64,000 nucleotides of DNA from Anoplopoma fimbria (GCF_027596085.1 NC_072459.1:21454055-21518054), one strand, 5' to 3'. Shown: positions 12,295 through 27,100, numbered from the stretch's first letter. The notes: a model not told the origin generated them from the letters alone. Made by a program: numbers and translations.

Positions 12295-12523
12295 ATTGGC
12301 TTAGCACCCTGTCAATCACTGTATCCTGCGTTCTCATTGGCCAGCACTCTCCTCATGAGGAATGTCCCTTTAAATGTTAGCAGCACACTTCTTCTGGAGT
12401 GGTCCAAGTGTCAAAAGCGTCAAACGATAACCTCCGTCCAGGCTGGGAATATGCTGTAGTTAGTCTCCACCCACCCAACAAATAATAGAAAGACCTTTGG
12501 ACCGGAGGAAGCACTCCGTTATC
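12295..12523 (+). promoter_or_regulatory. slc44a2: slc44a2 promoter P1 and 5' UTR
   Basis: Two reverse CCAAT boxes (ATTGG at 12295-12299 and 12336-12340) lie 41 bp apart and about 190-230 bp upstream of the P1 start codon. No TATA box is evident. The transcription start is not determined. Confidence 0.45.
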
Positions 12524-12551
12524 ATGGAGCTGGAGGAGAAACCGAAATATG
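12524..12551 (+). CDS. slc44a2: slc44a2 alternative first coding exon 1a (P1)
   Basis: ATG at 12524 encodes MELEEKPKY plus the first base of a Gly codon, then donor GTAATT. It splices in phase 1 to the exon at 19773 ([17 protein letters not shown]). Intron 1 is then 7.2 kb. It matches the short, YGKH-lacking N terminus type of mammalian isoform 2 (MEDERKNGAYG, from memory). Confidence 0.88.
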
Positions 12552-14882
12552 GTAATTATTTAAAGTCCAACACGGGCACGCTTTGCTTTCAGACTGTCCC
12601 GGGATAGCAGACACTCAGAGACTCAGAAACTACAACTGTAAACAAGGTTGCTTTTGTCTTACGTTTGCTGGTTTCTAACGTTCTCTTGTGGACTTACTCA
12701 AACCCTCATAAGAACTTGTACGTTACTTTAAATGGTGAGTTTCCTGTTTTATCTCGGGATAAAGTGCATGCATACACAGGTTAGAAAGCTGCTGGGACAG
12801 AGTGCTTCGTGCATTGTCAGGGTGCACAATGTCCCAGTTCATCTGCTGCCTTATCCAGTGGCTGCCACATTCCTCAGACTGGTATGGAAGCTGGCAACAG
12901 TGATGTATAGAGCTTATTAGAAAATGCCTCAAACTTGTGAGGTATGTGGTTGACGTCTGTCAGGGTCATGTTAGGTATATTATGCTCAGAATGCATAATA
13001 TACCATACAACTATATATGTATTGTTCAAAGCAGTATGCCTTTAGTTGGCTTGGATGGCCTCTCTAGTTTACGTGGTTGTAATCAGGCCTTCCTTACCCC
13101 AATATCTCTTAGAATTGTTTTTCATAGTGATGCACTCTGTAATATGCAGGGTGTGATATTCAGCTCTTTGCTCCATTTCATAAAATGTAGTTTTGGAGCA
13201 GATATTTTGCACTGCATGTTGTTCCGTAGCGACATGTTGAGCATCCATGTTGAGCATTGGGGCGGCTGTGGCACATGAGGTAGAGCGCTTGTCCCGTAAC
13301 CACAAGGTTGGTGGTTCAAACCCCTCTACAGTCAACATGCCGAGGTGTCCTTGAGCAAGACACCTAACCCCAAGTTGCTCCCCGGGCGCTTCATTGCAGC
13401 CCACTGCTCCTCCGGGATGGGTTAAATGCAGAGAAATAATTTCCCCATTGTGGGACTAATAAAGGATTGATTATTATTATCTATAGCTTTTGCAGGGTGT
13501 TATATTGCTCTTTTGATGTGGCTTTAACACTGTGTTTTAGTCCTCTTCTCTGCACACACCCTTCTCAACTCTGCCTGCCACACATCGGCTAATTTTCTCA
13601 CATTACCAGCCCCTCCCCAGGAGGAAGAACCATACTGAATACTCAAGAGTGTGTCAAGGCTGCGGGACAGGCAGAAACAACATGATTGTATTTGGACATG
13701 AAGGAGAAGATGCTTGTTACTGGTTTCACTTAAGAAACGACCGAGCCTTGAGAGAACAGCCTTTAGTACAACACACATTAATATTTATCAGTCCGTCTCG
13801 AGACTATAGAGGAAAACCAGCTAAAAAAGGACACAAGGGCAGTAACCTAAACCCCCTTAAACATACTGCAGGATCTACTAGTTTCACATGTTGGAGTAAT
13901 TTCAGGTCCAGATATAGAAACCTCAATGACAGGATTTGAAGCAGCCAGGCAGCCATGCCCATGGTGCAGATTAGGTGTAATTATGAGCCAAATTTAGGAG
14001 AGTGGTTTTGAAACCCGATGCTGAGCTCCCCTGGTCTCTCTTTCATGTCCTTTTAGTTTGTTGAAGCTTGTTTGAGCTACATGTGCAGATTAAGTCCTGT
14101 TTCTGTTTTCAGATCAATTCCTTTATGCTGAAACTTTTCCTCCCCACTGCTAACAAACAGCTAAAAACATCTCTGTCATTGCAGCCTGCTGACTCGCCTA
14201 AAGCGTGAAATACAAAACAGGCATGTTGTGGGCAGTGTGGGACTGGTTATAAGGTCTGGGAAAATGAGTATTGTGAAGAGGAGGAGTTACAAATGCAGAG
14301 TAATTTGGATTTCAAAGCGAGACCACCCTAGTGAGCTGTCCTCTGTGTTAGTTAGTTTCTTCTACCACCATCTCTGGAGCTCTGTTTGCTGATCTTGACT
14401 GATCTTGCCGGCCCTCCTGATTGATGAGAAATATTTATCTTTGTTAAAATAAAAGCAACACATTTTTGGGAATTTTTCCAGCTATTATTTCCCTGAATTG
14501 TTCCTTAGAAAGTCTTCTGCTATAGTCAGGACAGTGCATTGTTTGTGTCTGAGGAATGAACTATGAATGAATATGTTTAGAAAATGGCTTCCTGTTTGCC
14601 TCTTATGTCAGCAAATAGTTTTGCTAATTCGGTGTAATTCCCATAGAGGCTAAATATATAAATTGGATCTTGGTTTCACTTTCTGTCGTCTGTGTCTGAG
14701 TTACAGAAATCTGCACTGTGTGTAACAGCAGAGATAAGGTAGGTGACGGTATGAGTTCGGTAGAAATGGGAACAGTGGTGACGCATTTTAAAAGTTTGGA
14801 TGGCAGATCCAACTGCTCTGACTTATTAGAAACATGGAAACTTTTTTGTTGCTTGACATTTTACTGTGGGTATATCGAAGAT

Positions 14883-14943
<61 letters not shown>

Positions 14944-17900
14944 GCTTCCCTTTTTATACACTCCACGCCCTCTTACCGTAATTAGAGAGATGTGGGAGAT
15001 GGGCAGGAAGGGCAGCCGCTGTGGCCTTGTTATGGTATCAAAGTCTGCCTTCTGTTCTGTCTGGCTATGTTATCACAGTCCTTTAGCCCTCGAATATCTA
15101 AATTTATGACTTTCTTTCTTACTTTAACTGATTATTTGAACTTGTTTTGGTTGTTGCAAAGCTACTACCACTCAAAATGTTGAACAGACGTCTTTTACAG
15201 AAGGCATGTTGACCTGTCAAACACAGGTGTGACCAACAACTCATCGTTAACGTTATAAGCTCCACCTGTGCTTTTCCTGCTTTGACAAGTCACAATGTCT
15301 GCTGTTAAATAAACAGGTATTGTAAATAACATATCAAAAAAGTGCTACTTGTTACTAGCATACCCATTATTGTTGCTGGTTGATAAAATAGGATTATTTT
15401 ACTAAGGGTGCAAAATTTTAATTCAGCTTCCAAAAAGGAGAGCATGATTAAAATTTTAAAACAGATTAGGAACCACAGGGCTAATGACTATACATATGTG
15501 CTGCATAGTTAACAGTGGACAATGTGCCTTTGCAGATATTTGACTAGTCAAAGCAGGAAAAGCACAGTAGTTACTAATAACATATAACCACCTGAAACTC
15601 AGGCATCAGAGATTATTATTATTTACACCTGTGCTTTTCCTACTGTGACATGTCAAAATGTTTTCCTTGAAATAGGCCAACAGGACTGCTTGTAGATTAA
15701 AAGATGAAAATAAAAAGTACATGTATTTTCCTGTCATCATTCTCGATTTATGGCAGTTTTATATGGCACTCGGCTTGTGGTTGTCCAGGAGAGAGCCCCA
15801 GTTCCCCTTTTCGAGACGACGTGCTACAATTCTTTTCTGCCTGATTCATATAGAGACAGTGAGTCCCTCTTGGTCTGGCCCCTCTCCTAGGACCACTTTA
15901 CCTTGGGAGACCCTACCAGGAGCTATTACGCCCGACAACACAGCTCCCAGGGTCACTGGGGCACACAAAACCCTCCACCACCCTAAGGTGGCCATTCATT
16001 TAAGGGGCCTTCTGTGGGTCTTCAAAATATTTTCCATGAAAAAGGCCTCCTGGATTTCTTGTAGATTCAGGATGGTTAGAGTGGTGGCAAGAAATTAAAG
16101 CAGGGGAAACTCAGGAATGTAATGACACACAACACAATGAACAAAACAAATTCTGTACCTAAAGGCGAAACAATGCAAGACATCAAGTTTGGATTCAGTT
16201 TCATTTTTGATTTTGTTTCAGTGAAAACGATGCTCTCCAACTCAACAGAAACCATGAAAATTAAAAAAAATAAATAATAACAAAACAATGAATAGATACA
16301 CTAATACTGTACTTAAACAAAACAAAAACATAACATGAAGACTGATTGTTTATACGTTAAAAAACAAACAGTATGGCATATCATAATTAAATAAAAGCTC
16401 TTACACATATTGCAAATTCCATTTGTATATTTTAATGATTTTAGTGAATGCCAAAGGGTTGTCTGGTTGCACAGTGGTTGGTCATTGGAACTAGATTAGA
16501 TCCCTTGGAGAGCTTTCAATAGATAAAAAACAATTGCTCACTGCCACCAAATAAAAAGATTACCAATAATTAATTTAGGCCTGTTTAAAAAAACAGACTG
16601 GTGGGTTTTACTTCACCATACGTCACTCGCTGCAATGTCCCAACAAGCTGTCAGCCAGTCCAAGCTAAAGGTTCAAGAAGATTTGCACATTGAGATTAAA
16701 CCTGTAGCATCAGTGAAAGGACAATAGATGGAAGTAAGAACTATTGTTGTCCACCAAGAAATTGAATTCCCCTGAAACTACGGCCCTCTGTTTCAAAGTC
16801 GCTTGTTGGGTTATGGAAATTACAACAGAGCCAGGGCTCCTGATGGGAATCCCCACACACAGTAACACTGGCAATGAAACAAGAACAGAGTGTATGGAAA
16901 CTTTCAGCCATCCAAAAAATGGCATCTGTTAAAAACATTTGTGGCATCTCGTCCTTCTGTGGACTCTTTGTTAGAATTGTTAATGAATCTAACATACTCT
17001 GATTGCCTTCGGCTGTTGTGTAGAGAACAGAGAAGGAGCCAAAGTGTCTAGAAAATAATCTATAAACAGATTTTTGTTTTAGCTCATCCGGCCCCCGTGC
17101 TATACTTCCATGTCCCCACAAGATGGGGGCAAACGCTTTGAGTGGAAGAGACCTGAACCTATTTTAGCTGCTCCACATGGCAATTTAATTTAATTACTCA
17201 ATATCATAAAATTATGGATATTTTAGCCTGATATTATCGATATATCTGTAAAACTATATAGTTAAATAATTAAAAGAATTAATTAAATATCCTGAATGTA
17301 ATCATGTCTCCTCTTCCTCTGCAGCTACACCACTGGGGGCACAGCGTTGCAGGCGGAGTTTCTCCTTGTTGTCTGCAAACACATGTTTCTGATAACAAAT
17401 AAGTACTTTGACTTTAGTCCCCACCCACACATTCACATATCCACGCCTCTTTTCTCTCACTCACTTCCTGTGAAATAGTAAATTTGCCTTTATTGGTTAG
17501 CGTTTGTTTTTGGGACAGAATCAAAGTGGGAAAAGCAGACTGAAAGACAGTCTTTTTGGAAGTGGGAGGAGACAAAGGGAGATGCACAGGTGGGGCCCAG
17601 ATTGGAAAGAGGCAGTTGTTTCGGGATAAACACAGGGGGGGGCCCTGAGGTTGGCTGCATACATTCACAGCTATTCACTGGGACAGGTTGGACTGGTTTC
17701 TGCCTCCACAATACCCGTGTTTTCCCCTGCTCTGGCTCATTTGAACCGGCAGAGAGTGAGGAAGAAGTGAACCAAGTAGCTGTAGAAAAGAGCAAAAGGG
17801 CTCTCTGTACATTTCAACATTTGACCTAGAGAGGAATTCAACATGTCTGAGGAAGGAGAAGAATTTTACGGAAAGCATGGTAACTACTCTTTTTTTGCTT

Positions 17901-18096
17901 TAGTTTTCTATTCGTTCCCAGCTTTTTTTGTCATTCTGTTTTCATCTAAAAAGTCAAATGACCCGAGGATTATTGGTTAACCTTTAGCCCTTGCTCTGCT
18001 CACTGCTTTAAAAAACATGAATTTCTATCATGAAGTGTCTGTGTTGAGTGAAACTGGAGTGGCAGTATCAGGATGTCAACACTGTTGGGAAGGAAT

Positions 18097-18132
<36 letters not shown>

Positions 18133-21100
18133 AGCCTGCTACTGCTGGCAGCTCTGCTGATTATACAGGTGTGTGTGAGTGATGGGAGATCTTTTATCAG
18201 AGTTTTCTCTTTGCACAAATATTACTGCGCCGTGTGTGTTTGTGGACAATCATAACAGGGTGTAGGGTTTACTTATCTTGAATCCATGAATCATTAAGCC
18301 TTTCGCTGGATCCTACAGTTACATATCAAAGTTAACAAGGTCCACCGTTTCTTAGCTGAAGTTGACTCTGACCTCATATTAATCAATGAAAATGCTTCGG
18401 GAATCACAATTTATATTGAAGCAGTTAAACTTGTCTTCAAATTGTCAAAAATTGCAGCTCGTAGTGACCACACCGATATCACACCCTGTTTTTGAAATAC
18501 AACACCCATGCTGTTTCTAACAGGAAGCTGTGACTTCTCTAAGAGCTCGCCTGGTTAATGCATGCTGCAGCATTATCCTCCGGACTGCATACATAATAGA
18601 TATGCAAAGACGCCAGGAAGAATATCATACTCCATGTCTTGACTTTTAAAGTGTCTGAATGCAATGCTACACACATGTTGGTTGGTGTTAGATGGTTTAA
18701 AGGCCTGAAAAGGCAGCTAAAACATTGACTGTGGCGTAGTGGAGAGCAAGGTAGTTCTTCAATCAGAGGGTCGGTGGTTCGATACCCGGCTTTGGCAGTC
18801 GATGTGTCCTTGGGCAAGACACTTAACCCCAAGTTGCTCCTGAAGGCTTGCCATCAGTGTGGACTGGATGTTGCATGAATGTTAGTTAGAGTCTGATGGT
18901 GGCACCTTGATGGTAGCCTGTCATCAGTGTGTGAATGGGTGAATGATATGTAACATACTACTGACTGTAAGTCGCTTTGGATAAAAGCATCTGCTAAATG
19001 ACTGTAATGTAATAATGTAAATGTAATGACTACTTGGATATAAAACCAATATTTTGTGTTGTGACTGTGCCGACTGCTCATCTGTGACTTTTTACTCAAT
19101 GCTCTTTTACTTCCTCTTTGCTTTCCTTCACTAATGTGATATATTGCTTTCTTATGTCTGCCCCTGGAGAGCACTGACCTGCAAAGAGAAGCTAATGTTC
19201 CCTGATGAACTTCGCTCAGAGCTAAAAGATGAATGTGCTTATATAATAGAAGCTCCTTCCTCCTGCTTCTGACGTGCTGACCTCAGATAACCTAACATAA
19301 TTAAATGGCCGGAGCCGGCAATAGTTATCAGAACCGGCAGAGCATCATTTGAACACTCAGAATCTCAAATGACATGATGGCAAAATATATTGCATCAGTG
19401 TTTCAACTTGAATTTGGCATAAATCTTACAACAACATGACATTAATGCCTCGTCAAATGAATGATTTAGGCCCCCCTAGTGGCGGTGTGGGCTCCGTCTT
19501 ACACGTGGGTCTGCCTCTGCTTAGTCACCAGGGAGGAATTTGTTGTGTTGCCAGGCGTGTCTGCCTTTAGGGGAAAGTCATCTGACAGAAGAATGGGAGG
19601 AAAAGGGGGGTGGGAGTAGTTTTCTTGACCTTAAATCAGCTCATGTAGGTGGAAGGTGCGTCTCTATTTTTATCATATGATGTTGCCTGTACGGTTTTAG
19701 AGATCTCGCAGAAATGCTTTCAGTGGTCACAATCAAAGAGTGATAAATGCATTTCTTTTTTCTTCTGTGCAGGCGAGCCGAGGAAGTATGACGCAACCTT
19801 CAAGGGCCCGATCCAGAACAGGTGAGAGAGGGAAGGGACTTTACTTCTGGTTTTCACAAAGAGTTTTGGACCCCTTCACACTTTGCTCTGTCCTCTCTAG
19901 GGGCTGCACAGACATTGTATGCTGCATCCTCTTCATTATCGCCATACTGGGTTATATCGCAGTGGGAATACTGGGTAAGAAAAAAAAACTCTCTGCGAAT
20001 TGGTACACTTGTAAAAACACAATCTTAAACTCAAACATTGTTTTTTGTAACCTCCGTTTCTGCGCTCCCAGCCTGGTCCCAGGGCGACCCCAGGAAAGTG
20101 ATCTATCCCACGGACAGTCGAGGCCAGTTCTGTGGGCAGGCTGGCACCCCACTTGCGTGAGTTGCTTTCAAAGTACAGATTATAATTATTATTGATGTGC
20201 AGAATGGTGTGAACTTCAAAGGTTGATGGTGTCAAACGTAAAACAACCGTCACTTTAAAAAAAAAAAAATTCAATTAATGTGAACCATCGGGGAAGTTGA
20301 AATGTACAAACATCTTCATCGTCCTTTACCTCAAAAATAGTAGTTGAGACAAACATTGCAAGAAAAAAAGATAAATTAATAAATACAAAACAAATTATTT
20401 TACAATCCTGATTTCAGAATATTCTCTGGAACTTTAACCCATCAAAATAATTGAATATCTGTTTTTCAATACACGAAACAAACTCTGTATTCTTTTATCT
20501 ATTGTTTTCTAGTTTATTTTTAAAACGGCATACTCAGATCTCTTCCATGTGTTAATATTCATAGATAACCCGAAATAGTCAAATCCAAATCAATTTGCCG
20601 TTGTCCTTTACCCATCAATCTACTAACTAAATGTCTTTTATTTAGAACAAATATAATTAAGAAAATGTTTTTTGTTTCTTATTTAACACTTTGGGGATTA
20701 AGGGGCCCAATTTAGAAATCTAGAGTGCCTCCCTAATGAGGAGCACCTTCTCTAAATCTTCCCCTCTCTCTGGCCATGGTGACACTTGTCTCTTCACTGC
20801 GACCTCTGTCATCTGATCACACCAAGACGCATTAACAATCAAGTCTGTTCGCTCTGAGGCTGGGATCCAATCAGCCAGACCTCATGCCGAGGTGGCCTGG
20901 ATTGCATTAAGTAAGGATTGTAGTGAGGTGTGGAGACAATCCAGACAATTTATGAAAAAATAGGTCTCCAGAGTAAAAGCAAAGGGACGAGAGGAGGTAA
21001 AGCTGAATGAAGCAGTTTGTGGCCTGTTAAGTTACTGCTGATAAAACCCCAACATTTCTTGATTTCTTCTTTTCAAATTAAAAGCCTTTAAATAACAATA

Positions 21101-24100
21101 GAACCGGAGTAAAACAATTACACAGAATAAGTGGAGTTTCGTTAGTGGGTATTCATTAATAAAACAGGTCTGCCAATACTGCAGGGAGGAAGAGTAAGCA
21201 GCATAGATTTTATTTTACTTTTACTGTGAAGAGTTTAAAGGAAATGAAATGTGTTTATCATCCGTTTTACAGCCGCTCCTCTGACCACAAAATATAGGCG
21301 GGTCGCATTGAAGTGAACAAGTGTGTACACATGTATGCGGAAACAGCTGACTCAAAATGAATTCCATTGTATTCAGAGTGCTCAGTTCTTCCCCTACTGT
21401 AATGTCAACTGTCATGCTGTTCTTCTTTCACAAATATGGTAATGATTGTACAAAAAATTTTGCCGCTGTGTTGGGGCCCTTAAAATGCATACACATGTAT
21501 GCGGAAACAGCTGAGCACCGATCTGGAGCATCTGATTACAGAAGTTTTGCATTAAAAAGACCTAGCATCTCAAACTCTCATATATGTCAGTAAAGAGACA
21601 GGATGATTGATTTCCATTAAATGTGCTGCTATGTTTTGTCTAGTCCTTTTCCATATGGAATCCATGAAACCACTTGTACTATTCTACCTGTATATCTATG
21701 GATGTCCCATCCAACAAACAGAAATGAAGCATAGCCTCACAAGAGTCCTAATCATTGAAATGCACAGACATGGCTTTAACACCTCCTCATGCACATTTGC
21801 CCTGTCAGCGTTTTCTTCCTCTGAACCATTTCACCTGTGTGTTTTAACAGCAACAAGCCAATGCTGTTCTACTTCAACATCATGAAGTGTGCCAGCCCCA
21901 TGGTGCTGCTGGAGTTCCAGTGTCCCACCACGCAGGTGTGAACTCCTCTTCTCTCATCATGTATTCTTCTCTGCTCATTGCAAAACATTATTAGTATGTA
22001 GTAGGGATTTAAATGAATGCCGCTTCCTCCATTTCAGATGTGTGTGGAGAAGTGCCCCGAAAAGTTCATGACGTTGGTGAAAGCCTACACCAACAGAAAT
22101 GACTTTGACTACTACAAGACATTCTGCAAGGAAGGTGTGACTAACACAATGGTGAGTTTAAAGACACGTTGTTGAGTTGAAGCCTCCTTGGATGCTTCCT
22201 TCAAGGCCATTCTGTACTACCTCAATTACTTAGATTGTCCAAAGGTTTCAATGTTCAGGTTTAAATGTTTGCTGTGTTTCAGGGCATACCACAAATCCTC
22301 AGCTTAGGTCTCTGTCCTGCCATGCTGACCCCCAGCAGACCCTGTGAGTTGGATCCAAAATATATTAGATGTTGTATACATGCTGCATGGTGGTGTAGTG
22401 GTTAGCACTGTCGCCTCACAGCAAGAGGGGCCCGGGTTCAATTCCCGGGCTAGACAACCTTCTGTGTGGAGTTTGCATGTTCTCCCCGTGTCAGCGTGGG
22501 TTCTCTCCGGGTTCTCCGGCTTCCTCCCACAGTCCAAAGACATGCAGGTTAGGTTCATTGATGACTCTAAATTGCCCGTAGGTGTGAATGTGAGTGTGAG
22601 TGGTTGTCTGTCTATATATGTCAGCCCTGTGACAGACTGGCGACCTGTCCAGGGTGAACCCTGCCTTCGCCCATTGACAGCTGGGATCGGCTCCAGCACC
22701 CCTGCGACCCTTAACTGGATAAGCGGTTACGGAAGATGGATGGCTGCATGGATGGATGTTGTATACATCCAGATTGTTGGTTTAGACGTGGCATGTATTT
22801 CATAATTTTTTTACTTCGGAAAAATATAAAATCAACCAGACTCATTTCATGTTTCTACTTTCCTTTAGTCACTCGCAGGTGTTTCCCAGCTTTGGGCAAG
22901 AAAGGAGGGGTGGTAACCGTGGGAAACAACTCTCACTTTGATGACGGAAGCGGAACCATGAGGGATGCCAAGGATCTTGTGGATGGAGTCAAGTGAGTGC
23001 ATCGCTTTTGTAAACAGCTGTGTGTACGTGGCCTATCCCGGCCTGCCACGGTTTATTTTTTTTTTTTTTACTAACGGTACCCTCCGTACTCTCCGCAGGA
23101 ATGCCACCGTGGTTATTGAGGCTCGTCAGGTGGTCATGAAGATCTTCGAGGATTACACACAGTCCTGGTACTGGATCCTGTTGTAAGTCACCCGCCCACG
23201 TTTTGTAAATCTTTTTGATCCAGTGTGTGTGTGTGTGTGTGCAACATGTGTGCTCACCTTCCCTCCTCACACCATCAACTCTCTCCAGAGGGCTGGTCAT
23301 CGCGATGCTCACCAGCCTGCTCTTCATTGTCCTGCTGAGGTTCCTGGCTGGGATCATGGTCTGGGTCATGATTGTTATGGTGATACTGGTCATAGGATAT
23401 GGTAAGAGCCAAAGCACACAAGACATTGTGTTTGTCACACTCAAAGCAGGTTGTACATTACATTACATTACATTACAGTCATTTAGCAGACGCTTTTATC
23501 CAAAGCGACTTACAGGAAGTTGTACAAAGTAGAAACAGTGGATCAGAGTGAGTACAATAAACTCTGAGTATGTTAACTCTGATGCTGTGTCCCAGTCACA
23601 TACTGCATACTTAATGTATACCATTTATACTAGATACTATCTCTAAAGTATATTTTAGTGGCAGTTGGTGTACAAAAAAAATCAACAAATTTTACCATTC
23701 TATACAAAAAAGAAATGATGCAATACATGTCAGACTTAAATACCTCTGATAAGTAAACTTCAGAGACAGTAGAATGTTTTTTCCGAAACAGAATTTATAG
23801 CAATTAATTGTTTTCTAAGATGTTCCTGAATTCTTTCTACTCACTCAATTGGTTTTAAGACACTGTATTTTAAGAATCCATGCTGATGGTTTTGAGCTCA
23901 CTTCTTTTTGACACTTTTCCAGTGTGAACAAACTACACACACAGAACCTGCTTAGAGTCAGTGTTTAGTAAGATATTAGGAGACGTCTTGAAGTTAAACA
24001 TGTGTCTGGTGAATAAAGAAAAAGCCATCATCAATGCAAAGTTTCACCATGGCAACGGATGAAAAAAGAGCAGGGCCTCCAGTTTAATCTGGTCGAGCTT

Positions 24101-27100
24101 CAGATGTTTATACATGCCCATGTGGACTATGGTAATGTGATTTTTAAAGAACATTGCAGCATACGAGTCTGAGTAGAAATGAGTAAAAGCGTTTATGTGC
24201 TTTTAATTAGTTTTTTACATCCATCAGTGATGCAGCCTGTGAGAGAAAAGATATCAACATCTTCTTCCTGCCTATTTAAATGTTTTTTTAAAACACCGCT
24301 TTTCTCTTTCTCTCTCTCTCTGTTTCACTCTGGATTTTTGGATTCATTGAAGTGGGGTTGTGTGAGTTTCTTCTCCATAGTCAGTGTATTACTACAGAAT
24401 ATAGCTGTCTGTACTTCAATCAATCTCAGTTTAAGTGTACACTATGTTTACAATTTCTGACAGGGAACTCAAGACAATATCTATGATCCCCTTAAAGCCA
24501 CTAGACTCATTTTACATCGCAGAACACAAGAGTTGCAGGTCTAATACCGCCTCAATCTGTTAGTTTGTTAGTGTTATTGTGTGACTTTGATGAATCCAAA
24601 CTAACCAATTAAAACACTGAAGTCACACAAAAACACAAACACACTAAGCTATCGTGGCAGCAGCAGAACAGCTATTCCCGTGTTCTGCGAAGTACAAATA
24701 ATGTTTTTGTCAAAGGAGTCTAGTGTCTTTGAAGAGAGCATTGATAAAGGCTTCAGCTCCACTTCAATAAATCCAAACTAAACCTTTAATGTAAAAGTTA
24801 TTTGTCTAAATGACAAAAATCTGTCACTTAACAGATTGACAAAGTCTCAAGAAACAGATTCCTGTAAAAAGAAAAGGGCATAAAAGCTTTGAAAAGAAAC
24901 TTCAGTGAGAGAACTGGCCAGCCAGCAGGTTACTGTAAACTCAGAGTAAGTTACCATCGTGACTGACCGAAAGCCTAAGTTCTGCAACGGAAAACTTTCC
25001 ATGAACTCCCATTTAACAAACTCAGTGTTTCCACTGAACCCACTTACTGGAAACTAAACCCTGCATTCTCTCAGCCACACTCCTGATATTTACTGCCCAA
25101 TTTAAAAAAAAATGTAAAGTTCCATTTTGTTGTTAAAATACCCAGTTCCTTGCTGTTTCTTTTAAAACCATGTGTGTGTTATCTCTGTCCAGGTATTTTC
25201 CACTGCTACATGGAGTACGCCGCTCTGAAGGGAGAGGCAGGCGCCAATGTGACTATACAGGAACTGGGCTTCCAGACGGACCTCACAGTCTACCTGCAGA
25301 TCAGACAGACCTGGCTGGCCTTCAGTCAGTAATCAGCACAAACTCTACTCGACTATAGATTCTGATGATTTGCCATAAAATTAGAGACACCCTCATGACC
25401 TCTCCCTCTGCGACCCTTCTCCTTTCAGTGATCATCCTGGCCATTGTGGAGGTCATCATCATCCTCCTGCTCATCTTCCTCAGGAAGAGGATCCTCATTG
25501 CCATTGCTCTCATCAAAGAAGCCAGCAGGTCAGACTTCACAGGATGACATATCAATGACTTAAGAATCATAATACTGTGACTCATCGTGATGGATTTAAT
25601 TGTCTAAAGTGACTAATGGCACAGATTAAGTAATCAAAATATGACTCCTATAGATGAATGTCCTCTTTTTGATTGGTTGTGATGTTGTGTTCACAGAGCC
25701 GTCGGTCATGTGATGAGTTCCCTTTTCTACCCTCTGTTCACGTTCCTCCTCCTGGCCATGGTCATCGCCTACTGGGCCGTTACTGCTGTGTATCCTTTCA
25801 ACTCACTGTCAGCCAGTGTCATTATACGGGGTCGGGCGTTGCCTGAAACGTAGGAGCAACATGTAGGAAACATTAAAATCCAGAAACCCTTTGTTGAACT
25901 GTATCTTGAGCCGGGCATTAAACCAGCAGCTCCTAAATCAGAGGGATTGCTTTCAAAGAAAATCACTCAGTGGCCAGTTTTCCAAAGATTGTTTCAGAAC
26001 CTCATGAACTTTGATATATGAGTCAGTTTGTAAAAAGGCAAGATGGCAGCGGCCAAAATGCCAAACTCAAGGCTTCAAAACCGTAGTCCACAAACCAATG
26101 TGTGACGTCCACTTTTTATATACAGTCTATGAGTGAAGTCCAGACATTTCAATTCAGCCTCAGTTTTTCTTGCAGGCATCTCCTTTTGATGTTTTATATG
26201 TTTGCAACTGTATTAAGCAGAATTGTTTTTAAAGCACATGTGGGTAACTACTTCAGCTCAAGTGGTAAAGCAGGTCAGCCATTAATGTTGACAACAGTGT
26301 GCCAAATGAATGTGATGTCATAGTAGCGGGAATGTTGAATGGGATTTGTAGTAATTTAAAGAGCTTATGATCCTTAATAGAACTTATCAGCTTCTTGTCT
26401 ACTTCCAATGAACCCATCTACAAAATTTTCAATGAGACAGTATGCGACCACTCTAGAAAAACCTGCGAACCTGCGGTAAGTTTTCTCCTTTTATTTTATG
26501 TTTGATCCTTAAGGCAGGATTTTAAAAATCTTACTACAGTTTTCAGGCAACCTTATTGTTAATAAGTAATTCTCATCCCTCCACAACATCTCTGACTCTG
26601 GTTGATCCAACACAGTTCTCATATTGAGACGGTTGCTCCGTCACGTTAAATATAAATCTCGTGGATTCCCAGTGTGCGTGGGAGGTCTCTATATAACCTG
26701 TATCTGTGCTCAGAACTACTCCACCGGTGTGGAAAAAGCGCAGTGCCCCGACTCCGAGTGCCTTTTCGCCTTCTACGGCGGAGAGACCGCCTACCACAAA
26801 TACCTGATCGGCCTTCAGTTCTACAACGTCTTCCTCTTCTTCTGGTGCGCCAACTTCGTCACGGCTCTGGGACAGATGACCCTGGCCGGGGCCTTCGCCT
26901 CGTACTACTGGGCCGTCGTCAAGCCGGACGACATGCCTGCCTTCCCCATCTTTTCTGCCCTGGGGAGATCTCTCAGGTGTGTGTGCGTGTGTGCATATGT
27001 ATGTGTGTGGAGGAAGTTTCTACTTATCTCACGCCTAACAATTGACTTGTAACACTTTACCCACCTTGCATCTTTTTTCAGGTACCACACGGGAACTCTG

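Larger units (their letters stand above)
12552..17842. other. slc44a2 intron 1, proximal part: repeats only
   Basis: It holds the composite SINE-bearing repeat (12978-13486), a GT array (14883-14942), a TIR-like motif (CACCTGTGCTTTTCCTGC at 15259) and duplicated unit copy 2 (15337-16366). A minus-strand open frame at 16741-17121 has no family resemblance. A possible acceptor near 17334 has no paired exon that I can support. The P2 promoter must lie near the right end, where a reverse CCAAT occurs near 17490. Confidence 0.6.
23402..25192. other. slc44a2 intron after exon 23289-23401, carrying repeats
   Basis: It contains the reversed SINE tail (23455-23520) 54 bases after the donor and a foldback element (24477-24745). 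The rest is AT-rich with no exon-like stretch. Confidence 0.7.

Noticed and set aside
13261..13335. Possible tRNA gene
   Set aside because: Box A/B sequences belong to a tRNA-derived SINE; no clean cloverleaf is seen and a second copy exists at 61.9 kb.
16741..17121. 126-codon minus-strand open frame in slc44a2 intron 1
   Set aside because: No domain, no splice support, no recognisable transposase motif.
17335..17410. Exon-like segment after CTCTTCCTCTGCAG
   Set aside because: Good acceptor but no in-frame continuation or donor that fits slc44a2.
18731..18800. Possible tRNA gene
   Set aside because: Head of the SINE at 18726-19028, followed by the SINE body and tail.
22384..22450. Possible tRNA gene
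   Set aside because: Head of a SINE with target-site duplication, not an independent tRNA.
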